A stretch of DNA of 64,000 nucleotides from Certhia americana (lineage: Eukaryota > Chordata > Aves > Passeriformes > Certhiidae): NCBI GenBank assembly GCA_018697195.1, contig JAGMWU010000027.1, forward strand, positions 13,721,509 through 13,785,508, read 5' to 3'. Under the pieces are notes generated by a model. It made no database searches and was not told the DNA's origin. It saw nothing but the letters and a program-made list of their open reading frames with translations. The translations under genes were made by a program, and so were the position numbers. Positions 1 to 10,565 of this stretch are shown piece by piece. The stretch's first letter is position 1, and every line of letters starts with the position of its first letter.

Positions 1-182
1 ACAACAACTTTGACATTTGATGTACGTTTGGGAAATGAATTAAGGTGAGTACACGAGCACAGTCCAGAGCTAGTAGAATCTGCATAGAAAGACACTGATA
101 CCATGTTTACTGTTTCTTCTGCAAGGGCCCTGTAGAAGGATAGTAGACATGGCATTTATTTCAAAAGAAAAAAAGGGGGAAT
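1..182 (+). mobile_element. ERV-A copy 1, 3' internal end
   Basis: This is the end of the internal region of a plus-strand ERV that starts before the window. The reverse complement of 8548-8730 is nearly the same sequence, which identifies it as family A. It ends in a polypurine tract (A-rich then GGGGGA, about 166-181) directly before the TG of an LTR. No coding function can be seen in the visible part. The open frame on the minus strand here is shared with the copy near 8415-8660 and reflects repeat identity, not a gene. Confidence 0.8.
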
Positions 183-444
183 TGTAGGCACACAGTTTGT
201 GGTGATTGGGAATGGGGTTGTGGCTGAGCCTCATCCCTAATGGGCTACAGCTGTGTAAGTCAGGTGAAGAGTGTTGAAGATAAAGAGACCTGGAATGCTG
301 AGGGGTATGAACCAATCACAGAAGGGTGAAGGAGTCACAAAGGTGTAATGCATGTAGGATGAATGGTATAAAAGGTTGTTCAGAAGAACAAGCAGTCAGT
401 AGTGCTTGGAACCATTCATAAGATCAGTTGTACATTCTCCTTCA
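183..444 (+). mobile_element. ERV-A LTR, copy 1 (3' LTR)
   Basis: A 262-bp LTR beginning TGTAGGCACA and ending CTTCA. It has the same length and nearly the same sequence as the minus-strand LTR at 8286-8547. A TATA box (TATAAAAG) lies at 368-375. The 5' partner is outside the window, so a complete provirus is inferred from the polypurine tract on its left. On the right it abuts a CR1 3' end, so the virus probably inserted into that CR1. Confidence 0.85.
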
Positions 445-448
445 ATGC

Positions 449-555
449 TGTATGGGACTTTGAGCAACATGGTCTAGTTGAAGGTGTCCCTGTCCATGAC
501 GGGTGGTTGGAGCAAGAAGGTCTTAAGGTCTCTTTCAACCCAAGTCACTCTAGGC
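449..555 (+). mobile_element. CR1 LINE 3' end fragment
   Basis: The sequence follows the well-known CR1 3' end: gggactttgagcaacatggt, then the diverged CCATGACGGGTGG core, then ggtctctttcaaccc. It is truncated at the 5' side by the ERV-A LTR. Confidence 0.75.
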
Positions 556-578
556 TTCTCTTAAAAACTTCATGACAG

Positions 579-716
579 GAAGCTGGTTGACCCTGAGGTT
601 AGAGCATGGTGCTAATAACATTCAAGTTCATGTGTTGGATCCCTGCATGAGCCACTCACTTAAGAGCTGGACTCTGTGATCCTTGGGGGACACTTCCAAC
701 TTAGAATATTCGGTGA
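579..716 (+). mobile_element. tRNA-Ile-derived SINE with CR1-like tail
   Basis: The head follows tRNA-Ile: ctggttgaccctgaggttag, then agcatggtgctaataac with the Ile anticodon loop (CTAATAA) preserved, then a B-box-like gttggatccct. The tail after about 660 is CR1-3'-like (gagctggactctgtgatcct and ttagaatattcggtga). This architecture matches the SINE described in zebra finch as TguSINE1; the match is from memory. The A and B boxes are eroded, so it is unlikely to be transcribed now. The shared tail would let CR1 machinery mobilise it. Confidence 0.75.
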
Positions 717-1082
717 TATAGTTGGATGTGGAAGAATGGTTAGAGAATAAGGGACATGTGAATCTACATCAGTTTGCAAGTGTAGAGTTAGCAAAGTTTA
801 AGACTCAGCTAAGCTGACAAGGTCACCGTGCCCTTGTAGGAGAGCGTTATAACAACAACGAAGTTTTGTAGCTGATAAAGGGGGAAAAGAATGTTAACAA
901 GAATGTTAAGTGTAAGAAACTAAGAGGAGTTAACGTTTCCGCGAGTAGCAAATAATTAGCTTGCTTTTTCACTACGTATGAGCTTCATTATGAATTGTAT
1001 AAAAGACATAACTAACGGAATAAAGTCAAGACTTACTGATCTCTCATATTGAGAGCAGTCTGTCTCCCGCTGACCCCAACAG
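717..1082 (+). mobile_element. ERV-H tail, copy 1 (internal end plus short LTR)
   Basis: This block matches 58095-58466 at high identity. Both copies start with a short frame reading VEEWL-NKGHVN and ending AKFKTQLS before a TGA, then a purine run. They continue with a TATA box (GTATAAAAGACAT, near 997), an AATAAAG signal (near 1018) and the end CTGTCTCCCGCTGACCCC. The LTR probably begins TGTTAAC at 892 just after AAAGGGGGAAAAGAA and ends near 1081, only about 190 bp. Exact ends are uncertain. The 5' part of the element is missing. Confidence 0.6.
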
Positions 1083-1497
1083 TTGGAAGCCAAGGGCTCA
1101 TCATCAAAGGCAGTTTTGGGGTTCAGGCAAAACACATAGAAGAGAGACCTGAAAGATTTAAGTGGATCTTCTCTGCTCTCACCCCACACACAGCAAAGAT
1201 ACCTCCTCAGATGCAGGCAGGTTAGATGTCCTCACATGACACAAAGCATGTCCTGCCTTGAAATGCTTTGGTACTAGCACAGCATTGCACTTCTTTGAGT
1301 CACTAAGATATTTGAGATAGTTTCTTGTGATCCATTTGATTTTCTGTGAATTTCTTATGTTTTCCTTATCAATAAGGCTTGGGCTTCTGTTCAGTCATCC
1401 TTTGGCAGAACATGCCAGATTCAGTAACAATGGTACACAATACCTGCAAAGCTCTCTACATCTCCACACTACCAAAGAGCACAGGACACTCAACATC
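1083..1497. other. Unassigned sequence
   Basis: No coding exon, RNA gene or repeat family could be recognised in this stretch. Confidence 0.5.
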
Positions 1498-1623
1498 TTA
1501 TAATCACAGAATAGCTTGGGTTGGAAGGGACCTTAAAGATCATCTAGTTCCAACCCCCTGCCATGGTCGAGGACACCTTCCAGTAGACCAGGTTGCTCAA
1601 AGCCCCATCCAACCTGGCCTTGA
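1498..1623 (-). mobile_element. CR1 LINE fragment, part 1
   Basis: The plus strand reads aatcacagaatagcttgggt then ggaagggaccttaaagatca, the reverse complement of a CR1 3' end. It continues to ccaacctggccttga and then breaks off. The next CR1 bases resume at 2260, so an insertion of about 640 bp splits this CR1. Confidence 0.85.
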
Positions 1624-2259
1624 GGATATGGTATACATAGCTGTAGATGAAAATTCAGAATTTTAGAAGCATATAATGTGCTTAAGCAGGTGAAGGGGAA
1701 ACAAATATATACAGCTTATTCAGCAATTTTGTAAAAGTAGAAAAACAACTTACAACAAAACACAGGAATTTAGTTGCTAGGTAAAGGCCAAAAAGATAAG
1801 GAGTACATTGTGAAAACTCAGTAAAGCAGGACTTAGGTATCGTGAAAACCCGATAAAGCAGAACCTGTGGCTTAAGAAACCAGCAAGAACCAGGCTCCTG
1901 GTTTTGGCCATGACAAACTGACCTGGGAGATAGCCAAACCTCCATTGTGCCTGCCCAGAGACAGAGATCAAACAGCGGACACTGAGGAAGATGTCTTTTA
2001 CTTCATCGAAGACCCCTGCCCATGACTACCAGGAGGTGTGGCACCACAGAAGACTAATTAGAATATGAAGCACAAGGAGGCAGAGAGGGGGCAGGGAATG
2101 GGTAGGCAGGGAGGTGTGGGTCTGTGGGATCAATGTGTATTTATACCTGAAACCTGTCTCAAACAGGTACACATGTGTGATGGAAAATCCTCCGTGCATC
2201 CCAGATGGAATAAAACGTACTGCTTTACAATTTAATTGTAAACTCCTTATTCTGCAACA
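1624..2259 (+). mobile_element. LTR-like insertion splitting a CR1
   Basis: The 636-bp insert lies between the two halves of a CR1, with TTGA on both sides (1620-1623 and 2262-2265). It ends in GCAACA and carries an AATAAAA signal at about 2210 followed by an R/U5-like stretch, which fits a solo LTR on the plus strand. The left end is not a clear TG. The family was not recognised. Confidence 0.4.
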
Positions 2260-2452
2260 CATTGAACACTGCTAGGTATGGGGCAGCCACAGCTTCTCTG
2301 GGCAACCTGTGCCAGTGCCTTATCACCCTCACAGGAAAGAGTGTCTTCAGAATATGTAATCTAAACCTGCTCTCTGTCAGGTTGAAGCCATTCTCCTTTG
2401 TCCTGTCACTATATACCCTTATAAAAAGTTTTATGCTGTTAACTTGATAGCC
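2260..2452 (-). mobile_element. CR1 LINE fragment, part 2
   Basis: This is the continuation of the 1498-1623 CR1: ggggcagccacagcttctct, gggcaacctgtgccagtgcc, then cattctcctttgtcctgtca. It is colinear with the CR1 3' untranslated region read on the minus strand. Confidence 0.8.
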
Positions 2453-5400
2453 CACCACCTCTGCCTGCCACAGGTGTGCTGCTGTTTCTACTGGCTTAAT
2501 TGGGAAGGCAAGCCATCTCTTCCACCATCAGCTCCTCAGGGAGGACAAAAGGATGCAACGAGCAGGGTGTAGGATAATCCAGATGTGATCCACACACCCT
2601 CCTTGACTGCTCAGTACATAGTCAACATGACCATCAACTGGAGAAACCTCTGATGTCCCCAGTCATGCACCAAGTCCCTGCTGCACCTGGTGGGACATGG
2701 ACACACATGCAAATAAGCAGTAAATAAAGGCAGTCCTATTTACTGCAAACAACACAAGCTTTTGTTTGGTGATGGGTGACAGCCAGCCACCATGTGGGAA
2801 GGGATGGACTTGGACAGGAAGTAGGATTTTTAGCTCTCCCTCTCCCATCACCTGGAGAAATGGGACAAACCCACTAAGTTGCTGTTTTTTGTTAATGCCC
2901 TTTACATAAGGGGAGCCTGGGATAGAGCTGATGACAGGTCTGTCATGTACCAAGAGCTCTGCTGGCTGTCAAAATACATACCATACCAGAAGTCATTTAC
3001 TTAATGAATTGCTCTCCAAATTATATGAGAGCTTCCTACTTGAAACAGCCTCACAAGGGAAATGCAAATAAAGTATTTATATAAATCTTCTTATTGGGTC
3101 TTTTGGAGAAAAAAAATCCACACATGAAAAAGATCTTTAATTATTCCATTATCTAAATTTTCCTCATTTATAAAGGTAATGTGGAGCTCAGTTATTATCT
3201 TGTGTACCTCAATGGAGTAGTCTTCATCCCAGAGGCTCACACAGTGCTAGCAGACCTTCTGGTGAGTATCACTCAAACACAGCAGAGCTTAGCAGAGCAC
3301 AGCCATGCTATGCAGCAAACAAAAGTGTTCACAGTAGAAAACAAGAATTATAGATGAGCTGAATGTAGTTGTGAGGCCAGGATTTTCTCAGCACACCAGG
3401 AGTTCACAAAATGCATCACAAGATCTTCCATCAGCAGACCATCTGCCTGCAGTGACCAGCCCAGAGAAGTGGAAAGACCAGAGTAAAAGGCTTCTAGAGG
3501 GAATTTTCTCCATTTTTAAGCCACTGCTTTGTATGGGATGCACAAGTGCCAATCTTCCACAGCTGCTAATAGCAGATGTTTCACCAAGCAGTGAAAAATC
3601 AACAACCAGAAATGATAAACTGCACCTAATCCTCACCAGCAGCATTTCAGTCATATATTAGCAACAGCAAGAGAAATGCTTGCCTGGACAGAACAATAGC
3701 TTGCAGCTCCCCTTTGGTGCCAAGGAAAATTTGTTACTCACTGTTAAAGGAAGCTAAAAATGGAGAGAGATAATTACTAGCTCTGCTGCAATCTGGGAGA
3801 GAGCCCAAACACAGGGAAAACAGCTTGGGCATCAGTGAATGGTATTTGTATGTAGAAAGCAAGCTCCCTGTTTGAGGAGATCAAATAGATTTAATTCAAA
3901 GGAAAAAAACCCAAAGCATTCCCCCCCCCATATGTTGGAACAAAAGAGTGCACAGCATCAGGCAGATGAAAGATGTTTGAGCTGTGTTGATTTGAGTCAG
4001 GTAAGCATCACTCATGTATGACTCCTGCATTCTCCTGTAGTACCCACTGGCTCAGCACATTAGCTGAGCCTTTAGGTGAAGAGCAAGGGACCTTCTTCCC
4101 CAGGGTAAGCACCTGGTCCTGCTATCACCCTTAGCAACCCAAGGAGGCTCAATGGAAATGGCCAGCTTCCCAGCTGAATATCAAGCAGCCAGCTGGAACA
4201 TGGATGAGGTTTTGATGGTGAATATTTCTGAGCAGATCAAAACTAAAATTAGGTCAACGATTCCTTTTGGCACCTTCAGAGGTTCATCCGAAGTAGCATT
4301 TCCATACAGCATGCACCTTCCTACACAACAAGATCTTGTCTTTGTTAGATACAGGTGTTGGTATAGATATTCCCAGCATTCTTGCATCCAGACCCATGGC
4401 AGGGAGGGGATGCATGAGCCCCCATCCCACAGCCAAGCAGTTTCCATCACAGCTCTGTGCAGGAAGAAATTGTACCCAAAATTAAAGTTGCAATACGCAC
4501 TGCTCCAACTGACACAGCCTCTTGTACACCCTGCAAGAAGCTCCCAGACGTCTTCTCATGCATCTCACATGTGGGACTGAAGCCTGGAGGACATCAAGCA
4601 AGGCAAGAGCACCAAAACCACCAGCCTGAACCCCTTCTCCAGGTGGCACATGCAGCAGCCACAGCTACTGCAAATGCCACTTCACCCTTTCCTCAGCCAA
4701 CTCAGTCGCATATCTCCTCAGTCAAACACTGTTCTTAGAGTTGATGGCCTCATAGTGGCACAGTAGCTTTTTAACCAGGTGACAATGGTCAGAGCCATTC
4801 CTCTACCCTACCCAACCTTCTCCCATGCTAGTGCTCATGCAGAGGAGGGACAGCCACCTCCAGCAGCATTTGGTAAATACTGTTCATTGATGTTCACACC
4901 ACATACAACCACCCAAACCAACTTATGCCTAGCTTCTGTCATTGCACACCAAACACAGGTTCTTGGTACATGCAATTTTGCTTCTCTCAATTTACTCCCT
5001 CAGCTATTTAATCTTCTTCCCTACACCACCATCCTTGTGCTGTGACATATAACCAAGAAGCCCAGGTACACAAAGATCCCTCATTCCAGCTACATCTCAT
5101 ACTTTCAAGTCAGCTTCAGTGCTCCAAATAGGTTGCTTTCACAGGTGGCCACAAGAAGCTCTTCAGCAATAAATGAGATACTCCCTATTTTTTCCCCTTT
5201 ATCACAGAGTAATAAGCTCCTGATCAAAGAATCCATGCTCACATTGGGATGCTGCCCATCTTCCATGGTTTGGGTGGGAATGAGCTTTCAGATGCCAAAC
5301 AGAGGGACACATTTCCCCTGCCATAAGAGAGGGAAAGCTGGCAGCATGGGCAGGCTTTGCGCTGATGGATGAGACAGTACAAGAACAAAAGCAAAGGTTT

Positions 5401-7547
5401 GGTGAGGAAGAGCTACACAACCCCTACCTGACTGTGTTCATGAGATGAAGAGCCCTTCCCTTGGGATAGGGAACAGCTGCCATCAAGCTGCTCAATACAA
5501 TCCGCTGTCCACTGTAATAGGGATAAAAAAGGCATAGTGTAAAATAATAGCCAGGCTGGAGAAAACTGCTGTGTCAGTCCACAGCACACAGCAAACACCA
5601 TCTGGCCACAGGCATCACAGTACATGTGCAGCATTCCCTCATTTTAGAGGATGATCCCAAAAGCTTTGGCTTGGAAACACTCCACCTGCTGATGGCAAGC
5701 AGAGGGAAGATGCAGGAACAATTACAGGAGGGCACTTGAAATGATACTTTGCAATAAAATCCATCCCCAGTATTTCCTGGCAGACTCCATCAGTGTTTGG
5801 TATCTCAGGCATGTGGTATGCACCAAGGTGACTTGACAACTCTTTTCTATGGAGTCTTCCATGGAAAGTTGGGAAATTTCTGCTTTTCCCAACTCCATTT
5901 GCTTCAGGAACTGATATGAGCCCTGAGCTGCTAGAAAAACTGTGGTTTTATTTTAAACAAAACAGAAAATGTGGCAACTGTGCCGTGCCACTGGATGACA
6001 GCACTATTCTGACACTGGCTTTGCCCCATGGTGAAGGACATGGACATCAGGGGACTTCCCAGCCATAGGGGATCATGAGCTTCTTAGGTCAGCTTCCCCC
6101 AAGGTGCTGCCACAAAAATAATTCAGTTTGGGGTAATTTGTTTTGTTGGAATTTTTCCCTCAAAGAAAGGAAGGACTGCATCATACTCAGGAAAATATAA
6201 TATTTTAAAAAAACAATTTTCATTAAACAAATATAAAGGATGCTGCTTAATCCTAAAGTCATTTTGTCATCCCTACCAACAAAGCTGAGACTGAACCTCC
6301 GTGACCAGCCCCATTTCTGAGGTCATTCATCCTGGAAGTGTTTGGCTGCTCCAGAGACTCACTGCTTGGATGCCATCACCAAGGCCGATGAATCGAGAAA
6401 ATGAAAAGTCAATTCCATACAAGCAGCAACCACCTGAGAGCTCCTTGACAGGTATGGATGAGGCCACAAAAGAGAAAAAGCCATCAATAGAACTGCCCAT
6501 GATCCCTACACAGCTCTGCCCTTATTGGTTCTAGCTCACAGATGGAAGAATTCAGCCTCCTCATTAGAGAGCTGCTCATCACTCTCCTGCCACATCTGCT
6601 GACCTACCTGGAGAAGGTCATGATACTATCATGCTTGAGAGCCTTCTACTAGACCTATCCCTATATCCTTTAATAATTTTGAGTGCAACCACATGCCTGG
6701 AAATGTCTCCCAAGATACAGCTCAACTATTATTATGTCTACAGCCAAAAGAAAATTGCATTTTCCCTCTGACTTTCCTCTCTTCGCTGGTGGGAGCAAGG
6801 TTGGAGACATCCCCACCATAGGAACATCCACACCTTGGAATTTTCTAGACTGGTGATGGATTCAGCCCTGCTGTGAGTGGTATGGAGGATGAAGCAGCAT
6901 ACAATGTGCCTTCCCTTCCTTCGCCCAGCACAGAAAGCAGTTATCAGGGAATGTGGTACCATCTGAGCATCTCACATACATGGGTAAGTGGATTTATCCT
7001 CTCAGGCAGGAAAAATATTTTTACAGCCACAAGGAAAAGAACTGCAGAGAGATTAAGCAACTTGCCCAACATTAAAGATTAAGTTGCCAGCAGAAGCTCA
7101 CAGTTAAAAACAATTTTCTTGGTTTCAGTCCAGTGCTTTCCCCCTGAACCCATTCTTTTTCCTCTGGCTCTCATTAAGAGGGAACATGCCACCTTCAATA
7201 AGGCTGGCATCCACCAGGGTTACTCCAGCAAACTTCAGGATATATGAGTGCTTATTCCTTGCTTTGCTAAGAAGTGATCAGGAAGAGAAAATCAGAAATT
7301 AAAATTTCTGATTATTTCTTATCCAAATTTGGGATATGAGGTAGAAAAAAAATCTTTGGGAGATGAGAGAATTCCTTCTTAATGCATCCTTTAAGACAGT
7401 AAACTGTACTGTCTGCAGAGACTTCATGGTTTCATAAAGCCTGTTGAGGACAATTGAGTCTGTAGGATGGTCTTCTTGTGTGAAGATTTGGTTTAACTTG
7501 GATCAGTCAATCAGTCAAGTACTTATGTCCTGAAAAACTCTACGTAT
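2453..7547. other. Five kb without recognisable features
   Basis: Open frames here are short, overlap on both strands and show no family motifs. There is no clear CR1 or LTR. It is most likely host intronic or intergenic DNA. A stretch at 6848-6981 has splice-like ends and is discussed among the rejected items. Confidence 0.5.
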
Positions 7548-7695
7548 TCATAGAATCATAGAAACCTAGAATGGCCTGGGTTGAAAGGAACCTTCAAAGC
7601 TTATCTAGTTCTAACCCCCTTGCCATGGGCAGGGACACCTTCAGCTAGACCAGGTTGCTCAAAGCCCCACCTAACCTGACCTTGAACACTTCCAG
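7548..7695 (-). mobile_element. CR1 LINE 3' fragment
   Basis: The plus strand reads tcatagaatcatagaaacct, then atggcctgggttgaaaggaa, then the CCATGGGCAGGGACACC core and ccttgaacacttccagagat. This is the usual reverse-complement CR1 3' end, ending about 220 bp from the host exon at 7914-8126. Confidence 0.9.
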
Positions 7696-7913
7696 AGATG
7701 CACCTTGAGAACATAAAAACCAAAACCCAGTTGGCAGGAGACCTCTACCAGCTGGTTAGAGACCTCATATATAGCAGTACAAGCAAGCCGCCCCAAATCT
7801 TGTGTTTTACTTACATCCTGCTTAAACTGGATGTGCATCCCCAATCCAGGCTGTAAGCCACCAGCATTCCTCAGCCCCTCTCCCACCGCACAATGTGCCC
7901 TTTGTCCACCTAC

Positions 7914-8126
7914 CTGTGAGATGTGGGACTGTGTCTTCTCGCTCACACCATCCCCCTCCATTTTATCCATCAGCAGCCCCTGGACCTGGTACTCCAGGAC
8001 ATAGCTGTCAATGAAACGCTCCAGCTCCTCTATCTCCTGAGAACGGCTGCTCCCCACATCTGAGTAGGCTGATGCCACTGACAAGTTATCCATCCCTTCA
8101 GGAGAGATGCCAAGAACAGAGGGAGC
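7914..8126 (-). CDS. Probable host gene exon (71 codons)
   Basis: On the minus strand a strong polypyrimidine tract and acceptor (TTGTTCTTTCTCAG) is followed by 213 bp of open frame and a consensus donor (CACAG then GTAGGT). The exon is exactly 71 codons, phase 0 at both ends, with no stop. The peptide is serine-rich at the start, then has an acidic amphipathic segment (EIEELERFIDSYVLEYQVQG), then a short linker ending SHISQ. The codon pattern and splice signals argue for a real conserved exon. I do not recognise the gene. It lies about 160 bp from ERV-A (8286), so the provirus would be in an intron of this gene in the same orientation as transcription. Confidence 0.6.
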
Positions 8127-8285
8127 CTGAGAAAGAACAATAAAAAGGGGCAAGAAATTATTTCCCACTAATCATAAAAAGGTTAAAAAAACAGCAGCTG
8201 AAGCCTATCAGCTTCCAGGGACAGCATATATTTTGCAGTACAGCGGCATTTCCACTAATATTTAAAATAACCATAGGCGGTCATA

Positions 8286-8547
8286 TGAAGGAGGATGTAC
8301 AACTGACATCACGGATGGTTCCAAGCACTACTGACTGCTTGTTCTTCTGAACAACCTTTTATACCATTCATCCTACATGCATTACACCTTTGTGACTCCT
8401 TCACCCTTCTGTGATTGGTTCATACCCTTCAGCATTCCAGGTCTCTTTATCTTCAACACTCTTCACCTGACTTACACAGCTGTAGCCCATTAGGGATGAG
8501 GCTCAGCCACAACCCCATTCCCAATCACCACAAACTGTGTGCCTACA
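8286..8547 (-). mobile_element. ERV-A 3' LTR
   Basis: A 262-bp LTR, read on the minus strand from TGTAGGCACA to CCTTCA. It has the same TATA box as copy 1 (reverse complement of CTTTTATACC). It pairs with 13241-13511, from which it differs by point changes and a short duplication. Confidence 0.9.
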
Positions 8548-8563
8548 ATTCCCCCTTTTTTTC
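8548..8563 (-). other. ERV-A polypurine tract
   Basis: Minus strand AAAAAAAGGGGGAAT directly before the LTR. This is the priming site for plus-strand DNA synthesis and it fixes the orientation and LTR start. Confidence 0.85.
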
Positions 8564-8820
8564 TTTTGAAATAAATGCCATGTCTACTATCCTTCTACAG
8601 GGCCCTTGCAGAAGAAACAGTAAACATGGTATCAGTGTCTTTCTATGCAGATTCTACTAGCTCTGGACTGTGCTCGTGTACTCACCTTAATTCATTTCCC
8701 AAACGTACATCAAATGTCAAAGTTGTTGTACTCATACCTATGGAATTAACTTTCATACCTATGCCTACGGAATATTGACAAAGATTAATGGCTACAATTC
8801 ACAAATACAACATATATGTT

Positions 8821-9170
8821 TCACCAGCAAATAAACACATTGTATTGGACTGCTGCCCTGTCTCCAGCTCCCACTGCTGCTTTAGTAAATTCTCTTGTTC
8901 CTTTTTCAGTTTTTGTTGCTTTTGTCTTCTGTAATTTCAGTTCTTTCATCTGCTGAAGTAATGTTTCTGCTTGCTGCTTCTCTCCTTCTTGTCTTGTTCT
9001 TTTCAATGCTTGCCCTTGTGCAGCTTTGTACTCGTTTTCCATAAAATCCATCCATAGTTGCGAGGGCAAGACTATTCCCACTCTTTGGTAATTGGCACAA
9101 TTGCATTTTATCAGAGGCAAGACTGCCTTCATCACTATCCCTAGCCATCCTCCTACAACTCCTCCTTTCG
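8821..9170 (-). pseudogene. Unassigned ERV-A 3' reading frame
   Basis: The frame starts with a hydrophobic glycine-rich run (GGVVGGWLGIV), has a Cys pair (KCNC), then becomes strongly charged and Gln/Lys-rich (EGEKQQAETLLQQMKELKLQ) until a stop at 8821. A hydrophobic segment followed by a charged tail could be the end of an Env transmembrane subunit, or part of the captured sequence. I cannot assign it to a family. A second overlapping frame (8906-9148) is open over the same bases. Confidence 0.3.
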
Positions 9171-9350
9171 TTTTAAATTATAAAATTGCAGCATTTCTAT
9201 AAAGACAGGTTTAGGTAAATGGATATTACGACGTATTCGCATATTTCGTGTAGGACTAATAGGTAGAAAGACATGTTTAAATACAACACATAGGTTTTAT
9301 TAAGAAAGAAACACATTGTACTGATTATTTAGCTCTCAATATTTCTGCTT

Positions 9351-9485
9351 CTATGCTACTAGTCCCAGAGCTAGGCTGCTGATCTTTTCTGATTTGGCTT
9401 TAAGCACTTGATCTTGTTTAATCTGAGTCTGTTCTTGTTTTTCTCTTTCTAACATTAATTGATCAATCCATTCTCTTTTAGACAT
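9351..9485 (-). pseudogene. 44-codon frame after the coiled-coil block
   Basis: A small ATG frame beginning MSKREWIDQLMLEREKQEQ and ending LALGLVA. Its start overlaps the stop of the coiled-coil frame in the sequence ATGTCTAA. It is charged and could be a remnant of viral coding sequence or a continuation of the captured coiled coil after a frameshift. No family recognised. Confidence 0.3.
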
Positions 9486-10560
9486 TTATTTTTTCTCTCA
9501 GGGTGTCTTGATGCGATACTAAAGCTGTCTGTAATTTCCTTTGGAGGCACTCTCTGGATTTCTCTTCTGTTACAGCTCTTTGCTTTTGAGATTTGGAATC
9601 ACTGAGATTTGCAGGTTTTGTTAGTGGCTCTTCTACCATTTTAATTTGTTTCTGGATTTCACATTCTGTTGGTTCTCTCAGTTGAGTTTTCTTTGAGTAA
9701 TCAGTTTCTGATAGCTGAAAAGTGGTGACTTTTCCTTCCAAATTCCTTTGAAGGGCATGACTTTCTGAACCAACCTCTCCCAATTCCTTTTCAGTCCCAT
9801 TTTCTTTCTTAAGTTCTTTGTCCGACACCACAGGTTTACTCATCTCAGCCTTCTCGGGCAGCATACACAGTTCTGCCACAAGATTTTTGTTTTCTCCACT
9901 GAAGTATTCTACCTCCTTTTTCAACTTAATTAGTTCCAAATTTGGACTTGTCCAAAGAGCTGAGAAGTTCCTCTTTTTCACTCTTCATGTCTTCAAATAC
10001 TGTTTTGTAATGGTGGGTTTCCTCCTGGCCCTCCTTTATGGCTTTGTTTAATAATTCTTTTTCCAGACCAAGTTTCTCATTTAACTCCATAAGTGAACAT
10101 CTCAGTGCTTCTATTTCTTCATTTGGTTTTGTAACCTCCTGCTTAGCTTCAATTCTTGACCTCTGTAGTTCCTCTTGGCTCATCTTGTAATCTTCTTCAC
10201 CTTTTTTAATAAGTGCTTTTTTCTCAATATTTACATGTTCAAGCACTGCCTTGAGTTCTACAGTTTTAATCTGATATCTTGTTTCTTGTTTCATGTTTTT
10301 GTTTGAGTTGCTCAGTGGGTTTTTTGTTCCTCAAAATCTGTTGCCAGTTTTATGTGGCCTTAAATTTCTTGCTTGAATTTTTTCATATCTTCTTTCATGG
10401 CCAAAAGTCCCTCTGTAAATCTTTTTCTTTTTGTAATTGATTTATGGCACTAACATCATTGTTGGGATTCAGACACTCATTCCTGCCCTCTGCACTTCAA
10501 CTAGGCTGTCCTAAATTGGAATTTTTCAACAATTTTCCTTCTTTTTAAGTTTGGACTTCA
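9478..10560 (-). pseudogene. Captured coiled-coil sequence, distal block (golgin-like)
   Basis: On the minus strand two overlapping frames (10294-9926 and 9981-9478) plus a broken upstream part encode a long, strongly heptad-patterned Glu/Lys/Leu-rich protein with no viral motifs. Examples are EELQRSRIEAKQEV, EKEELLSSLDKSK and CLQRKLQTALVSHQDTLRE. The last resembles a repeated phrase of the Golgi tether giantin (GOLGB1), recalled from memory, so the assignment is tentative. At least one frameshift (near 9926-9981) and upstream stops make it a pseudogene. No splice-site-bounded gaps were seen, which fits a reverse-transcribed mRNA. Other long coiled-coil proteins remain possible. Confidence 0.55.
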
Positions 10561-10565
10561 CCTCT

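Noticed and set aside
70..315. 81-codon minus-strand frame repeated at 8415-8660
   Set aside because: It spans the polypurine tract and LTR of family A; its conservation is due to repeat identity, not coding.
6848..6981. Possible plus-strand exon with TTTTCTAG acceptor and GGTAAGT donor
   Set aside because: The acceptor tract is weak, the length is not supported by frame conservation, and no family is recognised.
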